64,000 nucleotides of DNA from Pseudomonadota bacterium (lineage in GTDB: Bacteria > Pseudomonadota > Gammaproteobacteria > Burkholderiales > Burkholderiaceae_B). The position numbers and the translations under genes were made by a program. Of the stretch, positions 57,233 through 64,000 are shown piece after piece; the first letter of the stretch is position 1; each line of letters starts with the position of its first letter. Below the pieces are notes generated by a model. The model saw only the letters and a list, made by a program, of their open reading frames with translations. It had not been told where the DNA came from and did no database searches. The DNA is taken from assembly GCA_023440825.1 (NCBI GenBank), contig JAEXRL010000018.1, positions 229,007-293,006 on the forward strand, written 5' to 3'.

Positions 57233-60200
57233 TTACACCAAAACGCGTTCTATACCACCGTTATTGGCTGCCTTGACGTAGTCAGGCATCCAGTTTTCTC
57301 CCAAGATATGCTTAGCCATTTCAACCACAATGTAATCGGCTTCCAGTCCGGTTCCATCTTGGTAGCGCGCCAGGCCCTGCAAACAGGAGGGGCAGGACGT
57401 GAGTACTTTGACTTCGCCTTGATGGCCATCTTGTTGCAGGGTGAGCTGATTTTTCTCTAGCTCTTCTTGCTTGCGGAAACGGATCTGTGTAGAAATATCC
57501 GGCCGGCTTACAGCAAGAGTGCCGGACTCGCCACAGCAACGGTCTGTTTTGATCGTGCTGTCACCCACTAAGGATTTCACCGTTTTCATGGGGTCTTGTA
57601 GTTTCATGGGCGTGTGGCAGGGGTCGTGGTACATGTAGCGCACGCCTTGTACATCGTCCAGTTTTAGACCTTTTTCAAGCAAGAATTCGTGGATGTCGAT
57701 CAGACGGCAGCCAGGGAAAATTTTATCGAATTCGTAACCGGCCAGTTGATCGTAACAGGTACCACAACTGACAACGACGGTTTTAATATCCAGATAGTTC
57801 AGCGTGGTGGCCATGCGGTGGAACAGCACGCGGTTATCGGTGATGATTTCCTGAGCTTTGTCGTTCATGCCGTTACCCCGTTGTGGGTAGCCACAGCAGA
57901 GGTAACCGGGTGGCAGTACCGTTTGTACGCCTGCATGCCAGAGCATAGCCTGGGTTGCCAGACCAACCTGTGAGAACAAGCGCTCGGAACCACAGCCAGG
58001 GAAGTAAAACACGGCTTCGCTATCGACAGTCGTGGCCTGTGGATTACGTATGATAGGTACGTAATTAGCGTCCTCGATATCTAGCAGTTTACGAGCAGTT
58101 TGCTTGGGCAGGCCACCCGGCATTTTACGGTTAATAAAGTGAATGACTTGTTCGCGTATTGGGGCTTTGCCGGTTGTGGCGGGCGGAGCACTCAATTGTT
58201 TTTTAGCGGGGGCGGCCAGTACTTGGTTAGCCAGGCGCTGAGCCTTGTAGCCTACATCGATCATCACTTTACGCGTGGTTTTGATCACACGAGGATCTTT
58301 CGCGTTCAGGAAGAACATGGCGGCGCTGCTTGCAGGATTAGCGGATTTTTTGCCCATACGACGTAGCAAAGAACGCATTTCCATGGATACATCGCCAAAG
58401 TCGATATCCACCGGACAGGGGTTGTAGCACTTGTGGCACAGTGTGCAGTGATCGCCTAGGTCTTCGAATTCTTCCCAGTGCTTTAAGCTAATGCCACGAC
58501 GGGTTTGCTCTTCGTACAGAAAGGCTTCGATGAGCAAGGAGGTGCCCAGTATTTTATTGCGCGGAGAGTACAGCAAGTTGGCGCGGGGTACGTGGGTAGC
58601 ACAGACAGGCTTACATTTTCCGCAGCGTAGGCAGTCTTTGATAGCGTCGGCGATGGAACCTATTTCGCTGCGCTGCATGATCAGTGACTCGTAACCGAGC
58701 AGGTTAAAGCTCGGTGTCCAGGCACGACTTAGGTCTGCACCAGGCATTAGCTTGCCCGCGTTAAAACGATTGTCGGGGTCAACTTCACGCTTGTAGTCCT
58801 GGAACGGCTGTAGCTCTTCCTGAGTCAAGTATTCGTATTTGGTTAGACCAATTCCATGCTCACCGGAAATAACACCGTCCAGACCTCGTGCGATTTGCAT
58901 AATGCGTGCCACGGTAGCGTTGGCCGTTTGCAGCATTTCGTAGTCGTCGGAGTTAACGGGAATATTGGTGTGTACGTTACCGTCACCTGCGTGCATGTGC
59001 AAGGCAACAAATACACGACCTTTTAGTACTCGATCGTGAGTGGCCTGAATTTCGGCGAGCACGGCAGCGCAGTGAGCACCTGAGAAAATATTTTCCAGGT
59101 GAGTACGAATTTCGGTTTTCCAGGAGGTGCGCAGGGTATGGTCTTGCAGTAACTGCAAAATCGTGACCTGTGGTTCCTGCTCCAGACGTGCTTGTTGCTC
59201 GGCCGGACTATAGGCGATATGTAGCTTGGCAAAGGCATCGGCTGATTGAGCCAGTGGTTGATCCAGATTATCGAGCAGCCATTGCCAGCGCTCACGCACT
59301 TCTTGAATAAGTGCCAGAGCGTCTTGGCGGCGAGACTCAAGTATTTCGGCGCGTGTATGGCTAGCTTCGGCGGCATCCTGTATTTTTCCTACAGGCAGGT
59401 CGCCGTGTAGGAACTTCTCGAGCTCGTCGGTTAAACGTAGTTTGTTGGCGGCGGAAAGCTCGATATTAATACGTTCAATTTCGTCCGTGTACTCGCCCAT
59501 GCGTGCCAAGGGGATAACCACGTCTTCGTTGATTTTGAAGGCATTGGTGTGGCGAGCAATGGCCGCAGTACGAGCGCGGTCTAACCAGAATTTTTTTCTG
59601 GCTTCGGCGCTGACCGCTACAAAGCCTTCACCGGAGCGGCTATTGGCGATGCGTACAACCTCTGAGGCGGCGGTGGCAATGGCGTCGGGGTCGTCCCCGA
59701 CCAAATCGCCAATCAGCACCATTTTGGGTAGTGAGCTGCGTTTGCTTTTCGTGGCGTAACCTACGGCGCGCAGGTATCGTTCGTCCAGGTGTTCGAGGCC
59801 TGCCAGTAGCACGCCTAGCTGTTTGCCAGGGCCGTTAAGGTAATCAATGACTTCGACAATGGAGGGTACGGCCGTTTTTGCCGGGCCGAAAAACTCCATA
59901 CAGACTGTACGCGTGTGCCCAGGCATACGGTGTAGTACCCAGCGCGCAGAGGTGATCAGACCGTCACAGCCTTCTTTTTGTATTCCAGGCAAACCGGAAA
60001 GGAATTTGTCGGTAACGTCTTTGCCCAGACCCGCTTTACGGAAGCGATGTCCTTCAATTTCCAGGGTCTTGCTACGTAAGGGGCGTTCGCCTGGCGCGTA
60101 GCGACCATCGAACCACTGCAGATCAAAGCGAGCCACATCGATGTCGTGAATTTTGCCCATATTGTGGCCAATACGGCTAACTTCCAACCAGTTTCCTTCC

Positions 60201-61174
60201 GGGTCGACCATACGCCACCAAGCCAGGTTATCTAGGGCTGTGCCCCAGAGCACGGCTTTTTTGCCGCCCGCATTCATGGCTATGTTGCCGCCTATACAGG
60301 AGGCATCGGCTGAGGTGGGATCTACGGCAAAGACGGCATCGGCAGCCTCTGCAGCATCGGCGACCCGTCGGGTGACGACGCCAGCACCGCTGAATATGGT
60401 TTTGACAGGGCCGTCCATGCCGGGCAGCGTTTGGATTTCTACGGCGCCCAGATTGTCCAGCTTTTCAGTATTAATGACGACGGAGCGCGGGCACAAGGGA
60501 ATGGCACCACCGGTATAACCTGTACCACCTCCACGAGGGATGATGGTTAGCCCAAGCTCGATACAGGCTCGTACCAAAGCAGCGATTTCGTGTTCGTGGT
60601 CGGGGGTGAGGACCACAAAGGGATACTCTACCCGCCAGTCAGTAGCGTCCGTAACATGCGATACGCGCGACAAACCATCGAATTTGATATTGTCTTTGGC
60701 GGTGACTTGTGTCAGTTTACGCAGCACGGTGGCACGTAGCTCGGCCGTATCAGCAAACTCGCGCTCGAAGGCAGCGACGGCATCGCGCGCGGCACGCAAT
60801 AAGTGCAGCACTTTTGCATCGCGCTCGGGAACGTTGCTTTCGCGCCGCTTATCGATTTCCCCCAGGCGATGGTTTAGCGCTTCAATGAGCTGAAACTGAC
60901 GCTTGGGGTTATGCAGCAAATCGTCTTGCAGGTAGGGGTTGCGACGCACTACCCAAATGTCGCCCAGTACCTCAAACAACATACGGGCTGATCGGCCTGT
61001 GCGTCTTTCAGAACGTAGCTCGGACAGTTTGTCCCAGGCTTCTGTACCCAACAGGCGGATGACAATCTCGCGGTCGGAGTAAGAGGTGTAGTTGTAGGGG
61101 ATCTCACGCAGGCGGGGCGTGTCGGTGTTCACGGTTTTGGAAACCAGATACTGACTAGCAATGGGGGCGTTCAT
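57233..61174 (-). CDS. DUF3683-FAD-linked oxidase-Fe-S-CCG fusion oxidoreductase (D-2-hydroxyacid dehydrogenase-like)
   Basis: A 1313-residue fused redox enzyme. N-terminal DUF3683 region (about 15-150); FAD-binding PCMH domain (about 175-320, with IIPRGGGTGYTGGAIPLCPRSVVI and CIGGNIAMNAGGKKAVLWG); FAD-linked oxidase C-terminal domain (about 440-810, VALHMHAGDGNVHTNIPVN); two 4Fe-4S ferredoxin sites (CLRCGKCKPVCATHVP, about 845, and CTLCHKCYNPCPVDID, about 900); then two CCG domains (about 1040-1270, with LCCGYPQ, SCGTCYDQL, HDPCHTP and CCGESG). The order is that of D-lactate, glycolate or D-2-hydroxyglutarate dehydrogenases fused in one chain, and the likely acceptor is the quinone pool. The substrate is not resolved. 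Confidence 0.9.
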   Translation of the reverse strand: MNAPIASQYLVSKTVNTDTPRLREIPYNYTSYSDREIVIRLLGTEAWDKLSELRSERRTGRSARMLFEVLGDIWVVRRNPYLQDDLLHNPKRQFQLIEALNHRLGEIDKRRESNVPERDAKVLHLLRAARDAVAAFEREFADTAELRATVLRKLTQVTAKDNIKFDGLSRVSHVTDATDWRVEYPFVVLTPDHEHEIAALVRACIELGLTIIPRGGGTGYTGGAIPLCPRSVVINTEKLDNLGAVEIQTLPGMDGPVKTIFSGAGVVTRRVADAAEAADAVFAVDPTSADASCIGGNIAMNAGGKKAVLWGTALDNLAWWRMVDPEGNWLEVSRIGHNMGKIHDIDVARFDLQWFDGRYAPGERPLRSKTLEIEGHRFRKAGLGKDVTDKFLSGLPGIQKEGCDGLITSARWVLHRMPGHTRTVCMEFFGPAKTAVPSIVEVIDYLNGPGKQLGVLLAGLEHLDERYLRAVGYATKSKRSSLPKMVLIGDLVGDDPDAIATAASEVVRIANSRSGEGFVAVSAEARKKFWLDRARTAAIARHTNAFKINEDVVIPLARMGEYTDEIERINIELSAANKLRLTDELEKFLHGDLPVGKIQDAAEASHTRAEILESRRQDALALIQEVRERWQWLLDNLDQPLAQSADAFAKLHIAYSPAEQQARLEQEPQVTILQLLQDHTLRTSWKTEIRTHLENIFSGAHCAAVLAEIQATHDRVLKGRVFVALHMHAGDGNVHTNIPVNSDDYEMLQTANATVARIMQIARGLDGVISGEHGIGLTKYEYLTQEELQPFQDYKREVDPDNRFNAGKLMPGADLSRAWTPSFNLLGYESLIMQRSEIGSIADAIKDCLRCGKCKPVCATHVPRANLLYSPRNKILGTSLLIEAFLYEEQTRRGISLKHWEEFEDLGDHCTLCHKCYNPCPVDIDFGDVSMEMRSLLRRMGKKSANPASSAAMFFLNAKDPRVIKTTRKVMIDVGYKAQRLANQVLAAPAKKQLSAPPATTGKAPIREQVIHFINRKMPGGLPKQTARKLLDIEDANYVPIIRNPQATTVDSEAVFYFPGCGSERLFSQVGLATQAMLWHAGVQTVLPPGYLCCGYPQRGNGMNDKAQEIITDNRVLFHRMATTLNYLDIKTVVVSCGTCYDQLAGYEFDKIFPGCRLIDIHEFLLEKGLKLDDVQGVRYMYHDPCHTPMKLQDPMKTVKSLVGDSTIKTDRCCGESGTLAVSRPDISTQIRFRKQEELEKNQLTLQQDGHQGEVKVLTSCPSCLQGLARYQDGTGLEADYIVVEMAKHILGENWMPDYVKAANNGGIERVLV

Positions 61175-61309
61175 AATGTGTAATCAAGCGTACCCTAGGA
61201 AAGGGGCTCTATGACAGAGCTAGATGCAAAAAAACAGTGTAAACGAATCTAGGGTTTTAGGCGTTGTTTGCCCTTGGCGAAGCAGGTCTTCCTGGCTAGG
61301 AAGTGTCGT

Positions 61310-61861
61310 TTATTTGAACCCTAAAAGCGGATAAATCCAGACTAGCAGCGCGGTGAGAGCCAGATAGCGGAAGAATTTACCCACTGCCATATAAAAAACG
61401 CATGGCCAAAAGCTTAATCTGAGCCAGCCAGCTACCGCACACAGGGGATCGCCCAGCACGGGTAACCAAGATAATAACAGGGCAGGCGGCCCTAGGCGGG
61501 AAAGCCAGCGCTGGCTAAGGGCATGCCAGCGTCCGGCATTTTTGCGTTTGATGGCCTCGCCCTCGGTATCGGATGGGTGGCTGTGTTGCGCGTGGCGCCA
61601 TTTTTCATAGGCTTTTTCGGCACCTAGCCCCATGGCGTAGCTGATGGCACCGCCCAGAGTATTGCCCACGGTGGCCACGATGATGGCTGGCCAGAACATA
61701 TGGGGCGCTAATTGCACATAGGCGAAAACGGCCGGCTCAGACCCTAGGGGGAGCAATGTGGCAGACACCAAAGAGACCACGAAAATAGCGGTCAGACCTA
61801 CTTCCGGTAGGGAAAAAGTGTGCAAAAAAAGATGAATAGTTTGTTCGAGCCAGATTTCCAT
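61310..61861 (-). CDS. YqaA-like VTT/SNARE-associated membrane protein
   Basis: A 183-residue inner-membrane protein of the DedA/VTT superfamily, YqaA branch. Hydrophobic segments lie at about 20-36 (GLTAIFVVSLVSATLLPLG), 50-75 and near the C-terminus (WLPVLGDPLCAVAGWLRLSFWPCVFYMAVGKFFRYLALTALLVW). The G-x-x-x-G pair in TVGNTLGGAISYAMGLGAEK is a family mark. Function uncertain; relatives affect lipid scrambling and the proton-motive force. The 135 bases between it and the FAD gene hold only a short inverted repeat (CTTCCT-GGCT-AGGAAG). Confidence 0.85.
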   Translation of the reverse strand: MEIWLEQTIHLFLHTFSLPEVGLTAIFVVSLVSATLLPLGSEPAVFAYVQLAPHMFWPAIIVATVGNTLGGAISYAMGLGAEKAYEKWRHAQHSHPSDTEGEAIKRKNAGRWHALSQRWLSRLGPPALLLSWLPVLGDPLCAVAGWLRLSFWPCVFYMAVGKFFRYLALTALLVWIYPLLGFK

Positions 61862-61887
61862 GGTGTAAGAGCCAGTTTACGCAGAAA

Positions 61888-61905
61888 CGCTGCTGTCTAG
61901 CAGCG
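61888..61905 (+). other. Hairpin ahead of the ilvA leader terminator
   Basis: CGCTGCT (61888-61894), loop GTCT, AGCAGCG (61899-61905): a perfect 7-base-pair stem 34 bases upstream of a terminator in the ilvA leader. Together they could form a pause or attenuation structure. Confidence 0.4.
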
Positions 61906-61938
61906 TAGCTATGGTATTCTTTTTTGAGCAGGTCTGCT

Positions 61939-61962
61939 GCCGCAATATATGCGGCTTTTTTT
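61939..61962 (+). terminator. Terminator-like hairpin upstream of ilvA
   Basis: GCCGCA-ATATA-TGCGGC followed by seven T, oriented for the plus strand. No plus-strand gene lies upstream for more than 6 kb, so it cannot end an ordinary mRNA. It is either an attenuator for ilvA (46 bases before the start) or the end of a short RNA. Confidence 0.65.
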
Positions 61963-62008
61963 CTTGATGACCGGTCTTCACGGTCTGTTTTGTATAGTGC
62001 GTTGAATC

Positions 62009-63517
62009 ATGTCGAACGATTACCTTAAACGAGTCCTGACCTCGAAAGTTTATGATATTGCGGTAGAAACCCCCCTGGAGCAGGCTCCACAGGTATCGGC
62101 ACGAATTAGTAACACGATTCTGCTGAAGCGAGAAGACTATCAGCCTGTATTCAGTTTCAAGCTACGTGGTGCTTACAATAAGATGGCGCATCTTAGCGCG
62201 GCTGAGCTAAAGCGTGGCGTAATTGCCGCATCAGCCGGGAACCACGCCCAGGGTGTGGCCATGTCGGCGCAACGCTTAGGCTGCCGTGCAGTGATCGTCA
62301 TGCCCACTACAACCCCTCAGGTCAAAGTGGATGGGGTTAGAAACTTGGGTGGTGAAGCGGTTTTAGTGGGCGATAGTTACTCTGACGCCTATCAGCACGC
62401 TCTGGAACTAGAAAAAGCAGAAGGCTTGACCTTCGTGCACCCCTTTGATGACCCGTATGTGATTGCTGGCCAGGGCACGGTAGGGATGGAAATATTACGG
62501 CAGCATACTGGTCCTATCGAAGCCATTTTTGTGCCGATAGGTGGGGGAGGTCTGGCTGCCGGTGTGGCGGCTTATGTGAAGCAATTACGACCCGAGATCA
62601 AAGTTATAGGCGTGCAAACGGAAGATTCCTGCGCCATGGTGCGCAGTGTTGAAAAAGGCCGTCGAGTCAATTTGTCAGACGTAGGCTTGTTTTCTGATGG
62701 CACTGCGGTCAAGCAAGTGGGCAGCGAAACCTTTAAGTTAGTGCGTCAGTATGTGGACGATTTTGTGCTGGTGGATACCGATGCGGTTTGTGCGGCTATC
62801 AAGGATGTTTTTCAAGACACGCGTAGTGTGCTGGAACCTGCGGGCGCCTTGGCCTTGGCAGGGGCTAAGCGCTATGCGGCGTTGCATAAATTGAAAAACA
62901 AGAACCTGGTGGCTATTACCTCGGGCGCCAATATGAATTTTGACCGCCTGCGCATGGTAGCCGAGCGGGCGGATGTGGGTGAGTTTCGTGAGGCTTTGTT
63001 TGCTCTGACAATTCCTGAGCGTCGAGGCAGCTTTTTGCGTTTATGCGAAGCCTTGGGTAACCGCTCGGTGACGGAGTTTAACTACCGCATGAATGACCCC
63101 GAACAGGCACACGTGTTTGTGGGTATGACTATTTCGTCAGAAAGCGAGATCGCTAAGCTGGAAAGTAGCTTTGTTAAAAAAGGCTTTTCTACGCTGAATC
63201 TTACCGGCGATGAAATGGCAAAAACACATTTACGTTATATGATTGGTGGACACTCTAGCTGTGCCCAGCACGAGGTGTTATTGCGCTTTGAGTTTCCAGA
63301 GCGCCCAGGCGCGTTACGACGTTTCCTCAGCTCTATGAATCCGGATTGGAACATCAGTCTTTTCCACTACCGTAATGAGGGTGGTGATTACGGCCGCATT
63401 CTGGTGGGTATTATGGTGCCGCCAGCGGACAAAAAAGAGTTGCGCGTATTCCTGGATACCTTGGGCTATCCCTATTGGAATGAAAGCGATAATCCCGCCT
63501 ATAAATTGTTTCTATAA
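62009..63517 (+). CDS. ilvA: Threonine ammonia-lyase, biosynthetic
   Basis: PLP enzyme that makes 2-oxobutyrate from threonine, the entry to isoleucine. The 502 residues carry the PLP Lys51 in VFSFKLRGAYNKM, the glycine loop PIGGGGLAAGVAAY (about 178-191), and SGANMNFDRLR. The C-terminal 180 residues hold two ACT-like regulatory domains (RRGSFLRLCEALGNRSVTEFNYR and RPGALRRFLSSMNPDWNISLFHYRNEGGDYGRILVGI), so it is the allosteric IlvA type, inhibited by isoleucine in characterised relatives. The ATG has little ribosome-site consensus. Confidence 0.96.
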   Translation: MSNDYLKRVLTSKVYDIAVETPLEQAPQVSARISNTILLKREDYQPVFSFKLRGAYNKMAHLSAAELKRGVIAASAGNHAQGVAMSAQRLGCRAVIVMPTTTPQVKVDGVRNLGGEAVLVGDSYSDAYQHALELEKAEGLTFVHPFDDPYVIAGQGTVGMEILRQHTGPIEAIFVPIGGGGLAAGVAAYVKQLRPEIKVIGVQTEDSCAMVRSVEKGRRVNLSDVGLFSDGTAVKQVGSETFKLVRQYVDDFVLVDTDAVCAAIKDVFQDTRSVLEPAGALALAGAKRYAALHKLKNKNLVAITSGANMNFDRLRMVAERADVGEFREALFALTIPERRGSFLRLCEALGNRSVTEFNYRMNDPEQAHVFVGMTISSESEIAKLESSFVKKGFSTLNLTGDEMAKTHLRYMIGGHSSCAQHEVLLRFEFPERPGALRRFLSSMNPDWNISLFHYRNEGGDYGRILVGIMVPPADKKELRVFLDTLGYPYWNESDNPAYKLFL

Positions 63518-63522
63518 GCAGC

Positions 63523-63544
63523 CTAGGTCAGGGTTCTGACCTAG
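63523..63544. other. Hairpin at the ilvA/carboxyltransferase convergence
   Basis: CTAGGTCAG (63523-63531), loop GGTT, CTGACCTAG (63536-63544), a perfect 9-base-pair stem. No T-run on either side. The stop codon of the convergent carboxyltransferase gene lies within it. May stop transcription weakly in both directions. Confidence 0.5.
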
Positions 63545-64000
63545 ACCAGATACTGACCTAAGGTGGTACGCAAGCCTTGCAGGCTGTGCTCTAGGCGTTG
63601 CAAGGCGGTTTCGCGTTGCTGATCCAAGTGAGCGGCCTGCTCTAACTCTATGGCCTCAAAGCTAAGGTAGGAGCCCGGTAGCATCTGAGCTAACTGAGGC
63701 AGATCGACGGCGGCTACCTGAGCAACCTTGGCGTAGCCACCTGTGGTTTGCCGATCGGCCATCAAAATAATGGGTAGTCCATCATTGGGAACTTGTACGG
63801 TTCCAAAGCTGGTGGCTGCTGACAAGAGCTCTAGTTGGCTTTGTCGATGTAGTGGGCGTCCCTCCAGACGATAGCCCATACGCTCCGATGAGCTGGCGAT
63901 GCGATAGGCTTGTCCGTAGAGTCGTTGTTGTGACGAGGGGGTGAAAAGCGCTAAATGTTCACCTGGAATTAAGCGGATATGTTCGCGTTCGGGTGGGTTC
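63541..64000 (-). CDS. Biotin-dependent carboxyltransferase family protein (PxpC/KipA-like), N-terminal part outside window
   Basis: The frame is open from the window edge to a stop at 63541, about 152 codons. RLIPGEHLALF, SSERMGYRLEG and SFGTVQVPNDGLPIILMADRQTTGGYAKVAQVAAVDLPQLAQMLPGSYLSF are the hallmarks of the allophanate hydrolase subunit 2/PxpC family. In PxpABC it takes part in ATP-dependent opening of 5-oxoproline. The pxpA and pxpB partners would lie to the right of the window. The product is truncated only by the window. Confidence 0.87.
   Translation of the reverse strand, partial: NPPEREHIRLIPGEHLALFTPSSQQRLYGQAYRIASSSERMGYRLEGRPLHRQSQLELLSAATSFGTVQVPNDGLPIILMADRQTTGGYAKVAQVAAVDLPQLAQMLPGSYLSFEAIELEQAAHLDQQRETALQRLEHSLQGLRTTLGQYLV

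Noticed and set aside
61288..61303. Inverted repeat CTTCCT-GGCT-AGGAAG after the YqaA-like gene
   Set aside because: The stem is short, has no U-run on the minus strand, and could arise by chance.
61911..61967. Possible 18-codon leader peptide (MVFFFEQVCCRNICGFFS) across the terminator before ilvA
   Set aside because: It has no ribosome site and no run of Ile, Thr, Val or Leu codons expected of an ilv attenuator; its Phe codons come from the T-runs themselves.
1..64000. CRISPR arrays, insertion sequences, prophage, tRNA or rRNA genes
   Set aside because: No regularly spaced repeats, transposase or integrase motifs, or tRNA/rRNA signatures were seen on either strand when reading through by eye.

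Overview
The window reads as chromosomal DNA of a beta-proteobacterium, most likely family Alcaligenaceae (relatives of Bordetella, Alcaligenes, Paenalcaligenes). This is inferred from gene order and family content: HprK together with PtsN and RapZ, a 1313-residue DUF3683/FAD/Fe-S fusion, an orphan Bug-type solute-binding protein, and the kdsD-kdsC-lptCAB-hpf-ptsN-hprK-rapZ block. GC content is moderate. I found no rRNA, tRNA, insertion sequence, CRISPR array or prophage. Genes are densely packed on both strands, and most of the content is housekeeping.

Regions. (1) 1-8640: an operon on the minus strand for a branched-chain-amino-acid-type ABC importer (livG, H, M, K, F), an acyl-CoA ligase and a truncated enoyl-CoA hydratase, faced by an AraC-family regulator. 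This suggests uptake of an organic acid followed by activation to its CoA thioester. (2) 8738-15870: gamma-carbonic anhydrase and rimO, then rsmB, a DUF4390 protein and an NtrY/NtrX-like two-component system. (3) 15879-16603: a type II lumazine synthase under an FMN riboswitch. (4) 16737-23906: a TRAP-transporter catabolic operon (dctP, dctQ, dctM, alpha/beta hydrolase, amidase, DapA-family lyase) facing an IclR regulator, with a tandem operator over the predicted start site. (5) 23908-34369: bioC, comF, trmL, a Bug protein, gpsA-secB-grxC-rhodanese, and gpmA-envC-ctpA-moeB. (6) 34375-35331: an Abi_2-family gene with a HEPN-like motif, the only clear accessory gene. (7) 35540-42518: a pyrimidine nucleotidase, argB, and a cell-envelope group (TlpA-like, BON lipoprotein, SIS isomerase, yraN, rsmI, rlpA, rapZ). 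(8) 42591-48240: hprK, ptsN, hpf, lptB, lptA, lptC, kdsC, kdsD, with no rpoN between lptB and hpf. (9) 48383-55241: a GbsR/MarR-like regulator and a full cytochrome bd set, cydA-B-X-D-C, including the 41-residue CydX. (10) 55391-64000: apt, two split-barrel flavin/heme-type proteins with a Fur-like box, the large FAD/Fe-S oxidoreductase, a YqaA-like membrane protein, ilvA, and a truncated pxpC-like gene.

The best candidates for something undescribed are the IclR-controlled TRAP/hydrolase/amidase/lyase operon, whose substrate I cannot name; the riboswitch-controlled second lumazine synthase with a visible ribosome-site-sequestering hairpin; the palindrome-fronted regulator of the cyd operon; a terminator stranded in front of ilvA; and two independent signs of reduced sigma-54 dependence (rpoN missing from its usual slot, and an NtrX-like regulator without an AAA+ domain). 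No computation or database search was run. Family names come from motifs and gene order read by eye.
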